A stretch of 64,000 nt of DNA from Verrucomicrobiota bacterium (GCA_016222805.1 JACRQG010000011.1:1-64000); one strand, 5' to 3'. Shown: positions 54,469 to 64,000, counted from the stretch's first letter. Numbers and translations: made by a program. Notes: generated by a model from the letters alone, not told the origin.

Positions 54469-54896
54469 GGATGCGAGTCCAGTCCGGCGCGACGCCGAGT
54501 GGAGGTGCGACGGCGGGCGCGTTCGGGTTTGGGTACGACGCCGATTCGGGGATCGCGCCGCCGCGCGAGCGCGACCAACCGGGAGGCAATCGACTCGAAC
54601 CGATCGGTGCCGGCCGAAAGGTAAAGCCACTTGGGCAGGATGGGGTGCGGTGACAGCTCCGGGAACTCGCGTTGCAGAGAGGCGTGCTGCGTGCGATCGG
54701 TGCACACCAGCACTCCGCTCCAGGGTTCGGCCTTCGCCGCAAAGTAGAGCATCAGTTTGCCATCGAGGTACGCGGACTTGCCGCCAAACATGGGGCGGAG
54801 CACGAACGTCGGATCACCCTGCAGGGGCTCCCAGAGCCACTGCAGCGGGTGGAGGGAAGCCACCCGATCGAGCGCGAAAGGAGAGCGGGCGCGCAT
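54465..54896 (-). CDS. TfoX/YjbR-like small protein
   Basis: 143 residues. The pattern RPMFGGKSAYLDGKLMLYFA resembles the N-terminal domain of TfoX/Sxy or a MmcQ/YjbR-type double-wing fold, both common in small conserved hypotheticals. The Arg-rich tail is probably disordered. It is translationally coupled to the YdeI-like gene by a 4-base overlap. Function is unknown. Confidence 0.68.
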   Translation of the reverse strand: MRARSPFALDRVASLHPLQWLWEPLQGDPTFVLRPMFGGKSAYLDGKLMLYFAAKAEPWSGVLVCTDRTQHASLQREFPELSPHPILPKWLYLSAGTDRFESIASRLVALARRRDPRIGVVPKPERARRRTSTRRRAGLDSHP

Positions 54897-54963
54897 GGGG
54901 TCTGAAGGACGTGAGGTGCCGCGGGGCGGCGCCGGCCGCCGCTGGCGCTGGCCGGCGGGTCAA

Positions 54964-55206
54964 TCAGTGCGAACAAACGCGCTGCGGATCGATGGTGAAC
55001 CCGGCGCCGAGAGGCATGAACTTGCCCCTTTCCTCGAGAAAGGTGACCAGCTCGGCGGCCGTCATACCCTCGGCGGAGCAGGTATAAAAACGGGTGGCGG
55101 CGCCGAAACGCGCCTCGATCGCCGCGGCCAGCGATTCGCGGGTGTAAGCCTGCTTCGACTCGTAGATCATCGCGATCACCTCGTGCCCGTGGACTTGGGT
55201 CTGCAT
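54964..55206 (-). CDS. yecH: YecH-family metal-binding protein
   Basis: 80 residues, nearly collinear with E. coli YecH: HGHEVIAMI, ARFGAATRFYTCSAEGMTAAELV and a final VCSH. His and Cys residues at both ends are the presumed metal ligands. The family's function is not established. It lies 58 bp downstream of prfC and 67 bp upstream of the TfoX-like gene, all on the minus strand. Confidence 0.9.
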   Translation of the reverse strand: MQTQVHGHEVIAMIYESKQAYTRESLAAAIEARFGAATRFYTCSAEGMTAAELVTFLEERGKFMPLGAGFTIDPQRVCSH

Positions 55207-55264
55207 GCCACCTGGAAAGCCGGGCGGAAGTCCGGAGGCAAGCCCACGGTGTGGCTCCCGACGC

Positions 55265-56908
55265 TCAACCCTCGACCGGCTTGGCCTGTTCGAGCGGGAG
55301 TTCGTGGAGCACGAGTTCCGGGTTCTTTTCCTGGAAATACCGCATCGTCCACTCGCTCGGGAACAGCACGACCGGGTGGTCGAACTTGTCTGCGCCGAAG
55401 CTGACGCCGCTGGCCACGATCAGGGAGGCCGGGTTCGCCAGGCTCGGGTGAGGCTCGAGCCAGCGGAGGAGGGTCCAGGGCGTGGGCGAGAGGCGCGATT
55501 CGGCGCCGTACTCGCTCTGCAGCCGCCACTGCACGACTTCGAATTGGAGAGGGCCCACGGCCGCGAGGAGCGTGGCCCCGGGCGGCGAGTTCCGGGCGGT
55601 AAAGGCCTGCACGACGCCCTCCTGCAGCAACTGTTCGAGGCCGGCCCGGTACTTCTTCGCGTCGGAGGAGTTCGGGTTCGTGATGTACGTGAAGACCTCC
55701 GGTGGAAAGCGCGGGATCTCATCGTAGAGGATGGTCTTGTCCTCCGTCAGGGTGTCGCCGATGCCAAATTCGCTGTGGCCGACGAGGCCGATGACGTCGC
55801 CGGGCCACGCCTCATCCACGGTTTCCCGATCCTGCCCGAAGAGCTTGTGCGACGAGGAAAGGCGCACGGTCTTCCCCGAGCGCTGATGGGTGACCATCAT
55901 GTCGCGCTCGAACTTGCCGGAGCAGATGCGCACGAAGGCGATGCGGTCGCGGTGCTTCGGATCCATGTTCGCCTGGATCTTGAAGACGAACCCGGAAAAC
56001 TTGTCGTGCGTCACGGGGACGATGGCGGCGTCCGGAGCGGCCGGCTCTGCGGCGGGCATTGCCGCCCGGCGGCGCGGAGCGGGTGGGACCGAATCCTGCA
56101 GGAAACCGTCGAGCAGGAGCTGGATGCCGAAATTGTTCACCGCGCTGCCGAAGTAGACCGGGGTCTGGCGCCCGGTGCGGATCGCCTCGAGGTCGAAGGG
56201 GTGCCCCGCGCCGTCGAGCATCGCGAGCTGCTCTGTCACCTCGTGGTAGGTGTGGTCGTCGAGTTTCTCGCGGACGGAAGGATCCTCCAGGGATGCGACA
56301 TTGACCGGGGCCCGGAACTTGCCGCCGGGCACCCGCTCAAAGAGGTGCACTTGCCGCGTGCGTCGGTCAAACACCCCGCGGAAGCTGGGGCCGTTGCCGA
56401 GGGGCCAGACGACCGGCGATGACTGGAGGCCGAGCACGGTCTCCAGCTCGTCGAGCAGCTCGAGCGCGTTTCGCGTCGGCCGGTCGCATTTGTTCATGAA
56501 GGTGAAGATGGGCACGCCGCGGCGTCGGCAGACCTCGAAGAGCTTGCGGGTCTGGGATTCGACGCCCTTGGCGGCGTCGATCACCATGAGCGCGGCGTCG
56601 ACGGCGGTCAGCACGCGGTAGGTGTCTTCCGAAAAGTCCTTGTGGCCCGGGGTGTCGAGCAGGTTGACCGCGTACCCGCCGTAGTCGAACTGGAGCACCG
56701 TCGAGCTGATCGAGATGCCGCGCTGCTTTTCCAGCTCCATCCAGTCGGAGGTCGTGGCGCGCTGGTTCTTGCGGGCGGTCACCGCGCCGGCGAGGTGAAT
56801 GGCGTTGCCGTAGAGAAGGAACTTCTCGGTCAACGTCGTCTTGCCAGCATCCGGGTGGGAGATGATGGCGAAGGTGCGGCGGCGGGCGATTTCCTGGGCA
56901 GGAGGCAC
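55265..56908 (-). CDS. prfC: Peptide chain release factor 3
   Basis: 547 residues starting from a GTG at 56908 (the family usually opens ...EIARRRTFAIISHPDAGK). GTPase motifs: P-loop SHPDAGKTT, DTPGHKDFSED, and NKCD. The switch region QRGISISSTVLQF identifies RF3 rather than EF-G. It recycles RF1/RF2 from the ribosome after termination. It is divergent from the small ORF at 57095. Confidence 0.96.
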   Translation of the reverse strand: MPPAQEIARRRTFAIISHPDAGKTTLTEKFLLYGNAIHLAGAVTARKNQRATTSDWMELEKQRGISISSTVLQFDYGGYAVNLLDTPGHKDFSEDTYRVLTAVDAALMVIDAAKGVESQTRKLFEVCRRRGVPIFTFMNKCDRPTRNALELLDELETVLGLQSSPVVWPLGNGPSFRGVFDRRTRQVHLFERVPGGKFRAPVNVASLEDPSVREKLDDHTYHEVTEQLAMLDGAGHPFDLEAIRTGRQTPVYFGSAVNNFGIQLLLDGFLQDSVPPAPRRRAAMPAAEPAAPDAAIVPVTHDKFSGFVFKIQANMDPKHRDRIAFVRICSGKFERDMMVTHQRSGKTVRLSSSHKLFGQDRETVDEAWPGDVIGLVGHSEFGIGDTLTEDKTILYDEIPRFPPEVFTYITNPNSSDAKKYRAGLEQLLQEGVVQAFTARNSPPGATLLAAVGPLQFEVVQWRLQSEYGAESRLSPTPWTLLRWLEPHPSLANPASLIVASGVSFGADKFDHPVVLFPSEWTMRYFQEKNPELVLHELPLEQAKPVEG

Positions 56909-57094
56909 GGTGGAGACGGAGGGACGGGCGGTAGGAGGCGGCGGAAACGGGAGAGCAAACGGACCCGCGAGCGTCGAGGGAAGAGGAAAAATGGCCCTTC
57001 CCGCTCTCCGCGGGCCAGTCGGTCGCGCGCCCTGCGGAACGGCTGTCCGAGCGATTGAGGTTCATTTCCGGCGGTTTGTGCCGATGGGAGCGCC

Positions 57095-57214
57095 ATGAAG
57101 CTGTTGCTGTGGGCTGCGCTTTACCTGGCGATGGTCGCCATTTTGGGGTACGTGCTGGAGCGCCAGGCAAGGCACAACGTGCTCGCCGACGAACACGGCG
57201 ACGACGAGTTCTGA
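57095..57214 (+). CDS. Candidate 39-residue single-span membrane protein
   Basis: ATG at 57095 to TGA at 57214. It encodes a hydrophobic stretch (LLLWAALYLAMVAILGYVL) followed by a charged tail ending HGDDEF. The hydrophobic-then-charged layout looks real, but no homologue is recognised and no clear ribosome-binding site is seen. It lies between prfC (divergent) and the rRNA methyltransferase. Confidence 0.45.
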   Translation: MKLLLWAALYLAMVAILGYVLERQARHNVLADEHGDDEF

Positions 57215-57373
57215 GCGGAGCGGGGCCGGTGGGCGTTCCACGGGGCGCGCAGGATGTCGCGAGGAAGTCGGTGCTGTCGACTGACAGGGCGCGGAGGATC
57301 ACGTGTGCGGAGAGGGCTGCGGCGTCGGCCACTTTTTCGTGGCGGTGGCGCGGCGTCGCGCAAGACTGCCATC

Positions 57374-58540
57374 GTGGCTGCGCTCCCCTTCCTCAAACTT
57401 CGTCCCAATGTCCGCGCCCGGGCATTGCGCGGGCATCCCTGGGTCTTCGTCAATGAGGTCGAGGCGCTGTTGCCGGCGGAACACGACGGGGAGGTGGTGG
57501 AGTGCCGGGATCGCACCGGGAGGCTTCTTGGGACGGGGATCTACAACTCGCGGTCGCAGATTGTCTGGCGGCGCCTCAACCGCGAGCGGGTTGTGTTGGA
57601 TGCCGGTTACTTTAGGGGAGCGGTGGAACGCGCGGTGGGACGCCGAGGAACCGAGTCCATCCGCCGGCTGGTGTGGAGCGAATCAGATGACCTTCCGGGA
57701 GTGGTCGTGGATCAGTTCGGGGACACCCTCGTCGTCCAGGTGCAGACCCTGGCGATGGAGAAGCGGGCCGGGGTGCTGGGCGACGTCCTGGCGGAGGTGC
57801 TGAAGCCGGCCGAGATTATCTTTCGCAACGACGCGACGATCCGGCGGCTCGAGGGGTTGCCACTGGAAGTGCACACCCGCTCCGGACGGCCTTGGGAACC
57901 TCGCTGGATGAAGATCGAAGGGCTGGAATACTGGCTGGACCTGGAGCGCGCGCAGAAGACGGGGTTTTACCTCGACCAGCGGGCGCAGCACCTGGCGGTG
58001 GCAAAATACTGCCGGGGGGCGCGCGTGCTCGATGCCTTTTGCAACCAGGGCGCCTTTGCCCTGCAGGCGGCGCGGGCGGGCGCCGGGGAGGTGCTGGGCC
58101 TCGACAGCGCCGAGGACGCCGTGGCGGCGGCGCGGCGCAACGCGGAGCACAACGGATTGGCCGCCGAATTTGCGGTGACCAACGTCTTTGACTGGCTCAA
58201 CGATCCGGCTCGCGGCGTCGAGCCCCTGTGGGACGTCATCGTGCTCGATCCTCCGCCCTTCGCGAAATCGAAGGCGGCGCTGGAGGGGGCACTGCGCGGC
58301 TACAAGGAGATCAATCTCCGCGCCGTGAAGCGGCTGGCGCCGGGCGGGTTGCTGGCCACGTACACCTGCTCCCATCACATGCAGGATGCGGAGCTGCGCG
58401 AGGTGCTGGCGGAGGTGGCGGTGGATGCGCGGCGCAAGCTGCGGGTGCTGGAATGGGCACACCAGCCGCCGGACCATCCCGTGCTCCCGACCATGCCGGA
58501 AAGCGAGTACCTGCGCGGGTATCTGTTGCGCGCCGAGTAG
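57374..58540 (+). CDS. Class I SAM-dependent rRNA methyltransferase (RlmI-type, PUA domain)
   Basis: 388 residues from a GTG at 57374; earlier codons look non-coding. An N-terminal PUA-like domain (LKLRPNVRARALRGHPWVFV) is followed by a linker and a Rossmann methyltransferase domain with the AdoMet motif VLDAFCNQGAFAL and catalytic-loop VIVLDPPPFAKSK. The layout is that of RlmI, which makes m5C in 23S rRNA. Which base is modified here cannot be read from sequence. The substrate-loop GFYLDQR is conserved. Confidence 0.92.
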   Translation: MAALPFLKLRPNVRARALRGHPWVFVNEVEALLPAEHDGEVVECRDRTGRLLGTGIYNSRSQIVWRRLNRERVVLDAGYFRGAVERAVGRRGTESIRRLVWSESDDLPGVVVDQFGDTLVVQVQTLAMEKRAGVLGDVLAEVLKPAEIIFRNDATIRRLEGLPLEVHTRSGRPWEPRWMKIEGLEYWLDLERAQKTGFYLDQRAQHLAVAKYCRGARVLDAFCNQGAFALQAARAGAGEVLGLDSAEDAVAAARRNAEHNGLAAEFAVTNVFDWLNDPARGVEPLWDVIVLDPPPFAKSKAALEGALRGYKEINLRAVKRLAPGGLLATYTCSHHMQDAELREVLAEVAVDARRKLRVLEWAHQPPDHPVLPTMPESEYLRGYLLRAE

Positions 58541-58748
58541 GGGCGGGGCCACCTGCGAGGAAAAGGTGGGGTGGCCGCCTGGCGCGGGGCGGGAGGCACT
58601 GGCCCCGGCTGGCGCCATCGATTGCTTCGTCCCGGCCGGCCTCAGCGCGGCCGGCGATTCCAGGCGTATGTCGGTTTCGGCTGCGCCCTTCGTCCGCGTT
58701 GGGGCGCTGCAGACTTAAGACCCGGCGGCGATGTGCCGAAAAGAAGGA

Positions 58749-59186
58749 ATGAACTCCTCCGGTTCCCCTTCGGCCCCGGTCGAAACGGTGCGCCCGGACC
58801 GTCGCGACATCACCGCGCTGCTGATCGACGACGAGGCGCATGCTCGGCTGTATTTTCGCCTGCTGCTGCAGCGGCTCGGGGTCACAACGATCTGGGAGGC
58901 GGCCAACGGCGAGGACGGGGTGGCGATGTTCGAGCAGCACCGCCCGGTGGTCGTGTTCATGGATCACAACATGCCCGTGATGCCCGGCGAGGAGGCCCTG
59001 GCGCGGATCCGCGCAATCGATCCCGAGGCGGCTGTCGTCGTCATTACGGCGGAGAGCAATCTCGCCACGGTGCAGCGCTACGTTTCCCGCGGTGCGATCA
59101 GCTATCTCTTGAAGTTCAGTCCGGCGACGGAACTGGTCCGGATGGTCGACGAATTGCTGAACGGCTTCGTGGTCGAGACGGCCTGA
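58749..59186 (+). CDS. Single-domain response regulator
   Basis: 145 residues from the ATG at 58749; an in-frame ATG at 58731 is possible. It is a stand-alone CheY-like receiver with the acidic pair in LLIDDEAHA, phospho-acceptor in VVFMDHNMPVMPG, Thr/Ser switch at VVITAESN, and Lys in YLLKFSP. No output domain exists, so it likely works by protein contact. No kinase gene is adjacent. Confidence 0.93.
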   Translation: MNSSGSPSAPVETVRPDRRDITALLIDDEAHARLYFRLLLQRLGVTTIWEAANGEDGVAMFEQHRPVVVFMDHNMPVMPGEEALARIRAIDPEAAVVVITAESNLATVQRYVSRGAISYLLKFSPATELVRMVDELLNGFVVETA

Positions 59187-59225
59187 GGACCCTCGCATCC
59201 GACATGCCGCCGCCGCAGTCTGACG

Positions 59226-59327
59226 TTATTTGGTGACGTCATATGGGCGGCGCGCCCTTGCCCCGCGTGTACCGGGCGCCGGCGCGAGGACCAGCGCGAG
59301 AGCGGCGAGGGAAGTGGCAGCCTTCAT
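59226..59327 (-). pseudogene. Truncated duplicate of the secreted-protein gene start
   Basis: The left copy of the 80-bp repeat carries the same start and signal-peptide codons (MKAATSLAALALVLAPA) as the gene at 59324-59821. It then runs into unrelated sequence and stops after 33 residues. Its ATG overlaps the stop of the intact copy by four bases. It is best read as a remnant of a partial duplication. Confidence 0.65.
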
Positions 59328-59355
59328 GGGAGTGTGCGGCAGTTTAACCGGAAGC
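59276..59355. repeat. 80-bp perfect direct repeat, left copy
   Basis: Identical at every base to 59770-59849, 494 bp away and in the same orientation. It covers the upstream region and signal-peptide codons of the minus-strand secreted protein gene. Confidence 0.95.
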
Positions 59356-59821
59356 CGCCTCCGAAGATGGCCAGGGGCTTGGCCAGTTTGGAGTCGTTGA
59401 GGGCGAGATCGGTCTCCGAGACCTGCAGGTTCTTCTTCTCGCGCTCGATGTCCTGCTCCTGCTTGTGGAGGTCGAGGGCGAGCTTGCGGTCGCGTTCGGA
59501 GTATTTGCCCTTCTTGACCTCGACGCGTGGAAGCACGGTGGGCTTCGCCTTGGCGGGATCGGCCTTCGCGGTGGCAGTATCCGGGGCCGCGGTGTCGGCG
59601 GGCGCAGCGGGCTCCGCCGGCGCGGCCTCGGCCGGCTTGGCCTCGGCGGGTTTGGCGGCGGCGGGGGTTGTCTTTGGTGGCGGGGCCTTGCGGGCGTCCT
59701 CGGCCAGCTTGGCGCGGAGCGCCTCCTTCATCTTCGAGGGAGGCGGGGCGTCGTCGGCTGCGGAGCAAAGCGCCGGCGCGAGGACCAGCGCGAGAGCGGC
59801 GAGGGAAGTGGCAGCCTTCAT
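59324..59821 (-). CDS. Small secreted Ala/Pro-rich protein, 3' end replaced by duplication
   Basis: 165 residues from the ATG at 59821. After a signal peptide (MKAATSLAALALVLAPALCS), the protein has a long Ala/Pro/Lys linker (KPAEAKPAEAAPAEPAAPAD type) and a charged helical part (KYSERDRKLALDLHKQEQ). The last nine residues (FRLNCRTLP) are encoded by the left 80-bp repeat, that is, by DNA that is upstream sequence in the other copy, so the native C-terminus is probably lost or altered. No family is recognised. Confidence 0.6.
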   Translation of the reverse strand: MKAATSLAALALVLAPALCSAADDAPPPSKMKEALRAKLAEDARKAPPPKTTPAAAKPAEAKPAEAAPAEPAAPADTAAPDTATAKADPAKAKPTVLPRVEVKKGKYSERDRKLALDLHKQEQDIEREKKNLQVSETDLALNDSKLAKPLAIFGGGFRLNCRTLP

Positions 59822-59849
59822 GGGAGTGTGCGGCAGTTTAACCGGAAGC
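59770..59849. repeat. 80-bp perfect direct repeat, right copy
   Basis: Partner of 59276-59355. Contains the start region and signal-peptide codons of the minus-strand secreted protein gene. Confidence 0.95.
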
Positions 59850-59877
59850 GGCGCAGTGTCGAGCGGGGCGGAAGGAC

Positions 59878-59905
59878 AAAAAAAGGGCCGGTCGTGGACC
59901 GGCCC
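59878..59905 (-). terminator. Intrinsic terminator of enolase
   Basis: Read on the minus strand: a perfect 9-bp stem GGGCCGGTC/GACCGGCCC with a 3-nt loop, followed by seven T residues (plus-strand A-run 59878-59884). It lies 24 bp beyond the enolase stop codon. It is the clearest terminator in the window. Confidence 0.92.
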
Positions 59906-59929
59906 CGGGGAAGGCATGAGCAGCTGCGC

Positions 59930-61372
<1,443 letters not shown>

Positions 61373-61386
61373 TTATTAAGCCGACC

Positions 61387-61614
61387 ATGCCCGACCCCGA
61401 AGCGAAACTAATCAGTGAGGCGAAGCGTTACCTGAAGCGGACTTACGGCGAGGACACGGTGGCGATGACCGTGACCCGCAATGCGGTGCAGGAAGGAAAC
61501 GGAACACTGGCAGTGGACTGCACCGTGGCGGTGGGAGGTGAGCGCTCCGATTGGAGCAAGGTGTTTCACTTTGATCGCGACGCGATCGTTGCGATGGACT
61601 ATCGGCGACGGTGA
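61387..61614 (+). CDS. Small conserved hypothetical protein
   Basis: 75 residues, charged and soluble (LISEAKRYLKRTYGEDTVAM near the start). It has a beta-rich second half (GTLAVDCTVAVGGERSDWSK). No family is recognised. Its stop overlaps the ATG of the DUF3472 gene (TGATG), so the two are coupled. Confidence 0.62.
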   Translation: MPDPEAKLISEAKRYLKRTYGEDTVAMTVTRNAVQEGNGTLAVDCTVAVGGERSDWSKVFHFDRDAIVAMDYRRR

Positions 61615-62519
61615 TGAGCCTTCGAATCCTCCGGTTGCGGTTTCTGCTGGTGGCGGCTGCGATCCTCCCGGGTCGGCTGCCCGCGGCCACTGAGAGCATC
61701 GGGGGGCGGGAGCCGCCGCGGGCGGCCCGTTCGGTCCATCTCCAATGGGTCGCGCCGGAAAGCGACGCGTTCTACCTGGAAATGGCGGTGCAGGAATCCA
61801 CGCCGGGAAGCTACTTCATGGCCTGTGGCTGGAGCGGGGGCTACTTTGGCATCCAGGAGCTGCGGGATCGACGGAAAGTGGCGATTTTCTCGGTCTGGGA
61901 TCCGACCAAGGGTGATGACCCGAAGGCGGTCAGGCCCGAAGACCGCGTGGAACTGCTGCACGAAGGGGAAGGCGTGCGGGTGCGGCGCTTTGGCGGTGAG
62001 GGCACGGGCGGACAGTGCCTGGTGGATTTTCCGTGGGAGGTCGGGGTAGTGCAGCGCTTCCTGGTCCGGGCGGAGACGCATGGGGAGAAGACCGCGTATT
62101 CAGGGTGGCTGTACGACCCCGCGGCCCGGGGCTGGCGCCACCTCGTCACGTTCCGGACCCGGAATGCCGGCCGGCGGTTGCGCGGGCTTTACTCCTTCGT
62201 GGAGGATTTCCGCCGCGACGGCCGGAGTGTGGAGGAAGTGCGACGGGCGCGGTTCCTCGGCGGGGCGGTCCGGAACTCCGCCGGCGAATGGCGTCCGCTG
62301 ACGGAGGCGAAGTTCACGGCCTCGCGGGCGGCCTGGGAGGCGCGGGACAACATCAACGCCGGCGTCGAGTCCGGCTCGTTCTTTCTGGCCACCGGAGGAG
62401 AGACACGCCGCGGGCCCGAACTGAGTACGTTGCTGGTCGAGCCGGCGGCGGGAGGTACGGGGCCGGCCGATCTTCCGGCGGCGGTCTGGGCCTCGACCGC
62501 GGAAGCGAAGCCCAGGTAA
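61614..62519 (+). CDS. Secreted DUF3472-containing protein
   Basis: 301 residues from the ATG at 61614, with a GTG one codon upstream. A signal peptide (RLRFLLVAAAILPGRLPA) precedes a DUF3472-type domain: SYFMACGWSGGYFGIQELR followed by FSVWDPTK. DUF3472 proteins are mostly exported and occur in carbohydrate-degrading Bacteroidota and Verrucomicrobiota, with no known activity. Translationally coupled to the small gene at 61387. Confidence 0.78.
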   Translation: MSLRILRLRFLLVAAAILPGRLPAATESIGGREPPRAARSVHLQWVAPESDAFYLEMAVQESTPGSYFMACGWSGGYFGIQELRDRRKVAIFSVWDPTKGDDPKAVRPEDRVELLHEGEGVRVRRFGGEGTGGQCLVDFPWEVGVVQRFLVRAETHGEKTAYSGWLYDPAARGWRHLVTFRTRNAGRRLRGLYSFVEDFRRDGRSVEEVRRARFLGGAVRNSAGEWRPLTEAKFTASRAAWEARDNINAGVESGSFFLATGGETRRGPELSTLLVEPAAGGTGPADLPAAVWASTAEAKPR

Positions 62520-62606
62520 GGCGGAGAGTGAGAGGCGGTGGGCCGTGCGGCGAGGCAAGGGTGCCGGGTGGCGGGCCGAGCCCGCCGCTTCTCCGGGTTG
62601 CGCCCC

Positions 62607-63344
62607 CTACCGTTTCTTCATCGTCACGCTGATGCCGGACGTGCCGAGATTGAGGAACACCGTTTCGAGTGCAGGGTTGGTGGTGATGGCCCGGATATAG
62701 GCGGGGTCCGCCTGCTGACGGCTGATGTTGTGGGCCACGACCAGGCCTCCCGGGCGCAGGAGCGGCAGGAGTTTGTTCAGGTAGTCGACGTAGCCTTCCT
62801 TGTCCGCATCGAGGAACATGAGGTCGATAGGATCCTTGACCTCCTTCACCTTCTCGTGGGCGTCGCCCATGACGAGCGTGACGCGGTGAGCCACCCCGGC
62901 GCGCTGGAAGTTCTCGCGAGCGAGGGCGGCCCGGCCCTCATCGATTTCAAAGGTGGTGAGTCGGCCGCCCGTTTTCTGCAGGGCGAGGCACAACCAGGTG
63001 CCGGAGTAACCCACGGAGGTTCCGAGTTCGACGACGTGCTGGGCGTTGAGGGACTCCGCGAGCAGGCGCAGAATCCGGCCATCCTCCTCCGGCACACTCA
63101 TGCTGCCGCGGCGCTGGCGCGCGGAAATGTCGGCCAGGACGTCGAGGATCTTCTTCTCGGCGGCGTCCGCCGGGAGGGTGGTGGCGCTGAAGGCACCGGC
63201 ACTGTCGCCGCCGGGGCCGCGGCCCTTCCCCGGGGGACGGGTCCCTCGCGGTGGAGGTTCACCGGCTGGTTGGGCCGGAAGGAGCGAGCTCAGACTTCCG
63301 AGCATCGCCAGTGAAAGAACGAGGAGGCGGAGCGGAGTTTTCAT
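62607..63344 (-). CDS. O-methyltransferase family protein with signal peptide
   Basis: 245 residues from the ATG at 63344. An N-terminal signal-like segment (LRLLVLSLAMLGSLSSLLPA) and a Pro/Gly-rich linker come before a class I O-methyltransferase domain: AdoMet motif VVELGTSVGYSG, acidic FEIDEGR, and MFLDADKEGYVDYL, the catechol-O-methyltransferase-like signature. Export of an AdoMet-dependent enzyme is unexpected, since AdoMet is cytoplasmic. Confidence 0.85.
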   Translation of the reverse strand: MKTPLRLLVLSLAMLGSLSSLLPAQPAGEPPPRGTRPPGKGRGPGGDSAGAFSATTLPADAAEKKILDVLADISARQRRGSMSVPEEDGRILRLLAESLNAQHVVELGTSVGYSGTWLCLALQKTGGRLTTFEIDEGRAALARENFQRAGVAHRVTLVMGDAHEKVKEVKDPIDLMFLDADKEGYVDYLNKLLPLLRPGGLVVAHNISRQQADPAYIRAITTNPALETVFLNLGTSGISVTMKKR

Positions 63345-63398
63345 GCGGAAGGAGGAAGTGGCTTGGCAAAGGGCGGGACGCATGGGCGGGAAGGAAGT

Positions 63399-64000
63399 TC
63401 AACCAACGACGGGCGATTTGGCGCCGGAGGCGGAGGGATTCGGCTCGTCGAACTGGAGGGGCCGGGTGAAACCCCGCGTGCGCCACGCGCCGTACACCAG
63501 GCCGGCGGTCATCCAGCCGGCACCGCCCAGAATGGCCGCGGGTCCGAGATTGAGCCAGAGGCCGAGGCAGATGAGGAAGCCGCCCAGCGGGGCGAGGGCA
63601 TCGCGAAGACGCCGGTGGGAGGCGCGGAGGTAGAAACGGGTAAAGGCCGCCGCGTTCACCCCCATGAAGGCGAGCAGGGCACCGAAATTCAGCAACTCGG
63701 CCCCGGTGCCGAACGAGACGAGATGGGAGCCGGTCAGCACGAGCGCGCCGACCAGGAGGACATTCCAGTGCGGCACGCCGGAGGCCGGATGGACCTCGCC
63801 GAAGAAACGGCGCGGAAGGGCGCCGCTGCGGCCCATGCCGTAGAGCAACCGCGCCGCCCCGAGGTGCGCGCCGAGGCCGGAGCCGAGATTGGCGACGAGG
63901 AGCGTGAGCCCCACCACGCCAAGGAGCGGCGCCCACGCTCGGCCGGCGACTGCGACGTAGGCAGTGTCGACGTTGGGGAATGGTTCCGACGCGGGCCAGA
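63399..64000 (-). CDS. APC-family amino acid permease, C-terminal part
   Basis: About 199 residues are in the window and the gene runs off the right edge, so the start is not seen. The visible part has several membrane helices typical of the amino acid-polyamine-organocation family, with the conserved loop AARLLYGMGRSGALPRRFFG followed by VHPASGVPHWNVLLVGA. It imports an amino acid or polyamine; the substrate cannot be told. It ends with a Pro/Ser-rich cytoplasmic tail. Confidence 0.85.
   Translation of the reverse strand, partial: WPASEPFPNVDTAYVAVAGRAWAPLLGVVGLTLLVANLGSGLGAHLGAARLLYGMGRSGALPRRFFGEVHPASGVPHWNVLLVGALVLTGSHLVSFGTGAELLNFGALLAFMGVNAAAFTRFYLRASHRRLRDALAPLGGFLICLGLWLNLGPAAILGGAGWMTAGLVYGAWRTRGFTRPLQFDEPNPSASGAKSPVVG

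Noticed and set aside
57254-57373. N-terminal extension of the rRNA methyltransferase
   Set aside because: Codons upstream of the GTG at 57374 are Arg/Gly-rich and unlike the family, whose PUA domain begins right after this start.

Overview
The window is GC-rich, gene-dense bacterial chromosome. The gene content points to Verrucomicrobiota, most likely an Opitutaceae-like bacterium. The indicators are a PVC-type lipoprotein with a dehydrogenase-like propeller, HEAT repeats and a cytochrome c motif, Tat-exported Gfo/Idh/MocA and DegT proteins, a ceramidase-like protein, a DUF3472 protein and several STAS/SpoIIE-type regulators. This placement is inferred from gene families, because no rRNA gene is present. 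No tRNA, rRNA, CRISPR array, insertion sequence or prophage was recognised.

Layout. 1-342 (minus) is the start of a sialidase. 553-2256 holds a CheX-like protein and a double-receiver regulator with a STAS-like tail, closed by a clear terminator. 2388-9013 is an amino-sugar locus: a GntR/LacI-type regulator faces, across a perfect palindrome, a three-domain NahK-NagB-PIG-L fusion, a ROK protein and a PIG-L deacetylase. 9064-14322 holds a PhoD-like phosphatase, a large membrane protein and a serine hydrolase; the last two overlap tail to tail. 14642-22950 holds SMC, a TPR membrane protein and a GAF-containing PilB/GspE ATPase. 23068-26121 holds YraN, glucose-6-phosphate dehydrogenase and its OpcA-like partner. 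26243-27844 holds a MamK/MreB-like actin with a small helical partner.

28183-35488 is a run of exported proteins: ceramidase-like, PVC cytochrome lipoprotein, Tat-oxidoreductase and Tat-DegT. 35697-45152 holds tyrS, a peroxiredoxin, aconitase, a STAS/SpoIIE partner-switching pair, trpB and yicC. 45292-51858 (minus) reads hemF-hemE and then ileS, a DksA-like gene and lspA; ileS carries an apparent deletion plus frameshift. 51989-57214 holds a His-rich membrane protein, a D-Ala-D-Ala carboxypeptidase, YdeI- and TfoX-like proteins, yecH and prfC. 57374-64000 holds an rRNA methyltransferase, a single-domain response regulator, a small secreted protein flanked by an 80-bp perfect repeat, enolase with a textbook terminator, a DUF3472 protein, a secreted O-methyltransferase and a truncated APC permease.

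The observations most worth following up are the trifunctional amino-sugar enzyme with its palindromic operator and altered PIG-L motif, the orphan MamK-like actin pair, the broken ileS frame, the 80-bp duplication at the small secreted protein gene, and the 160-bp convergent gene overlap.
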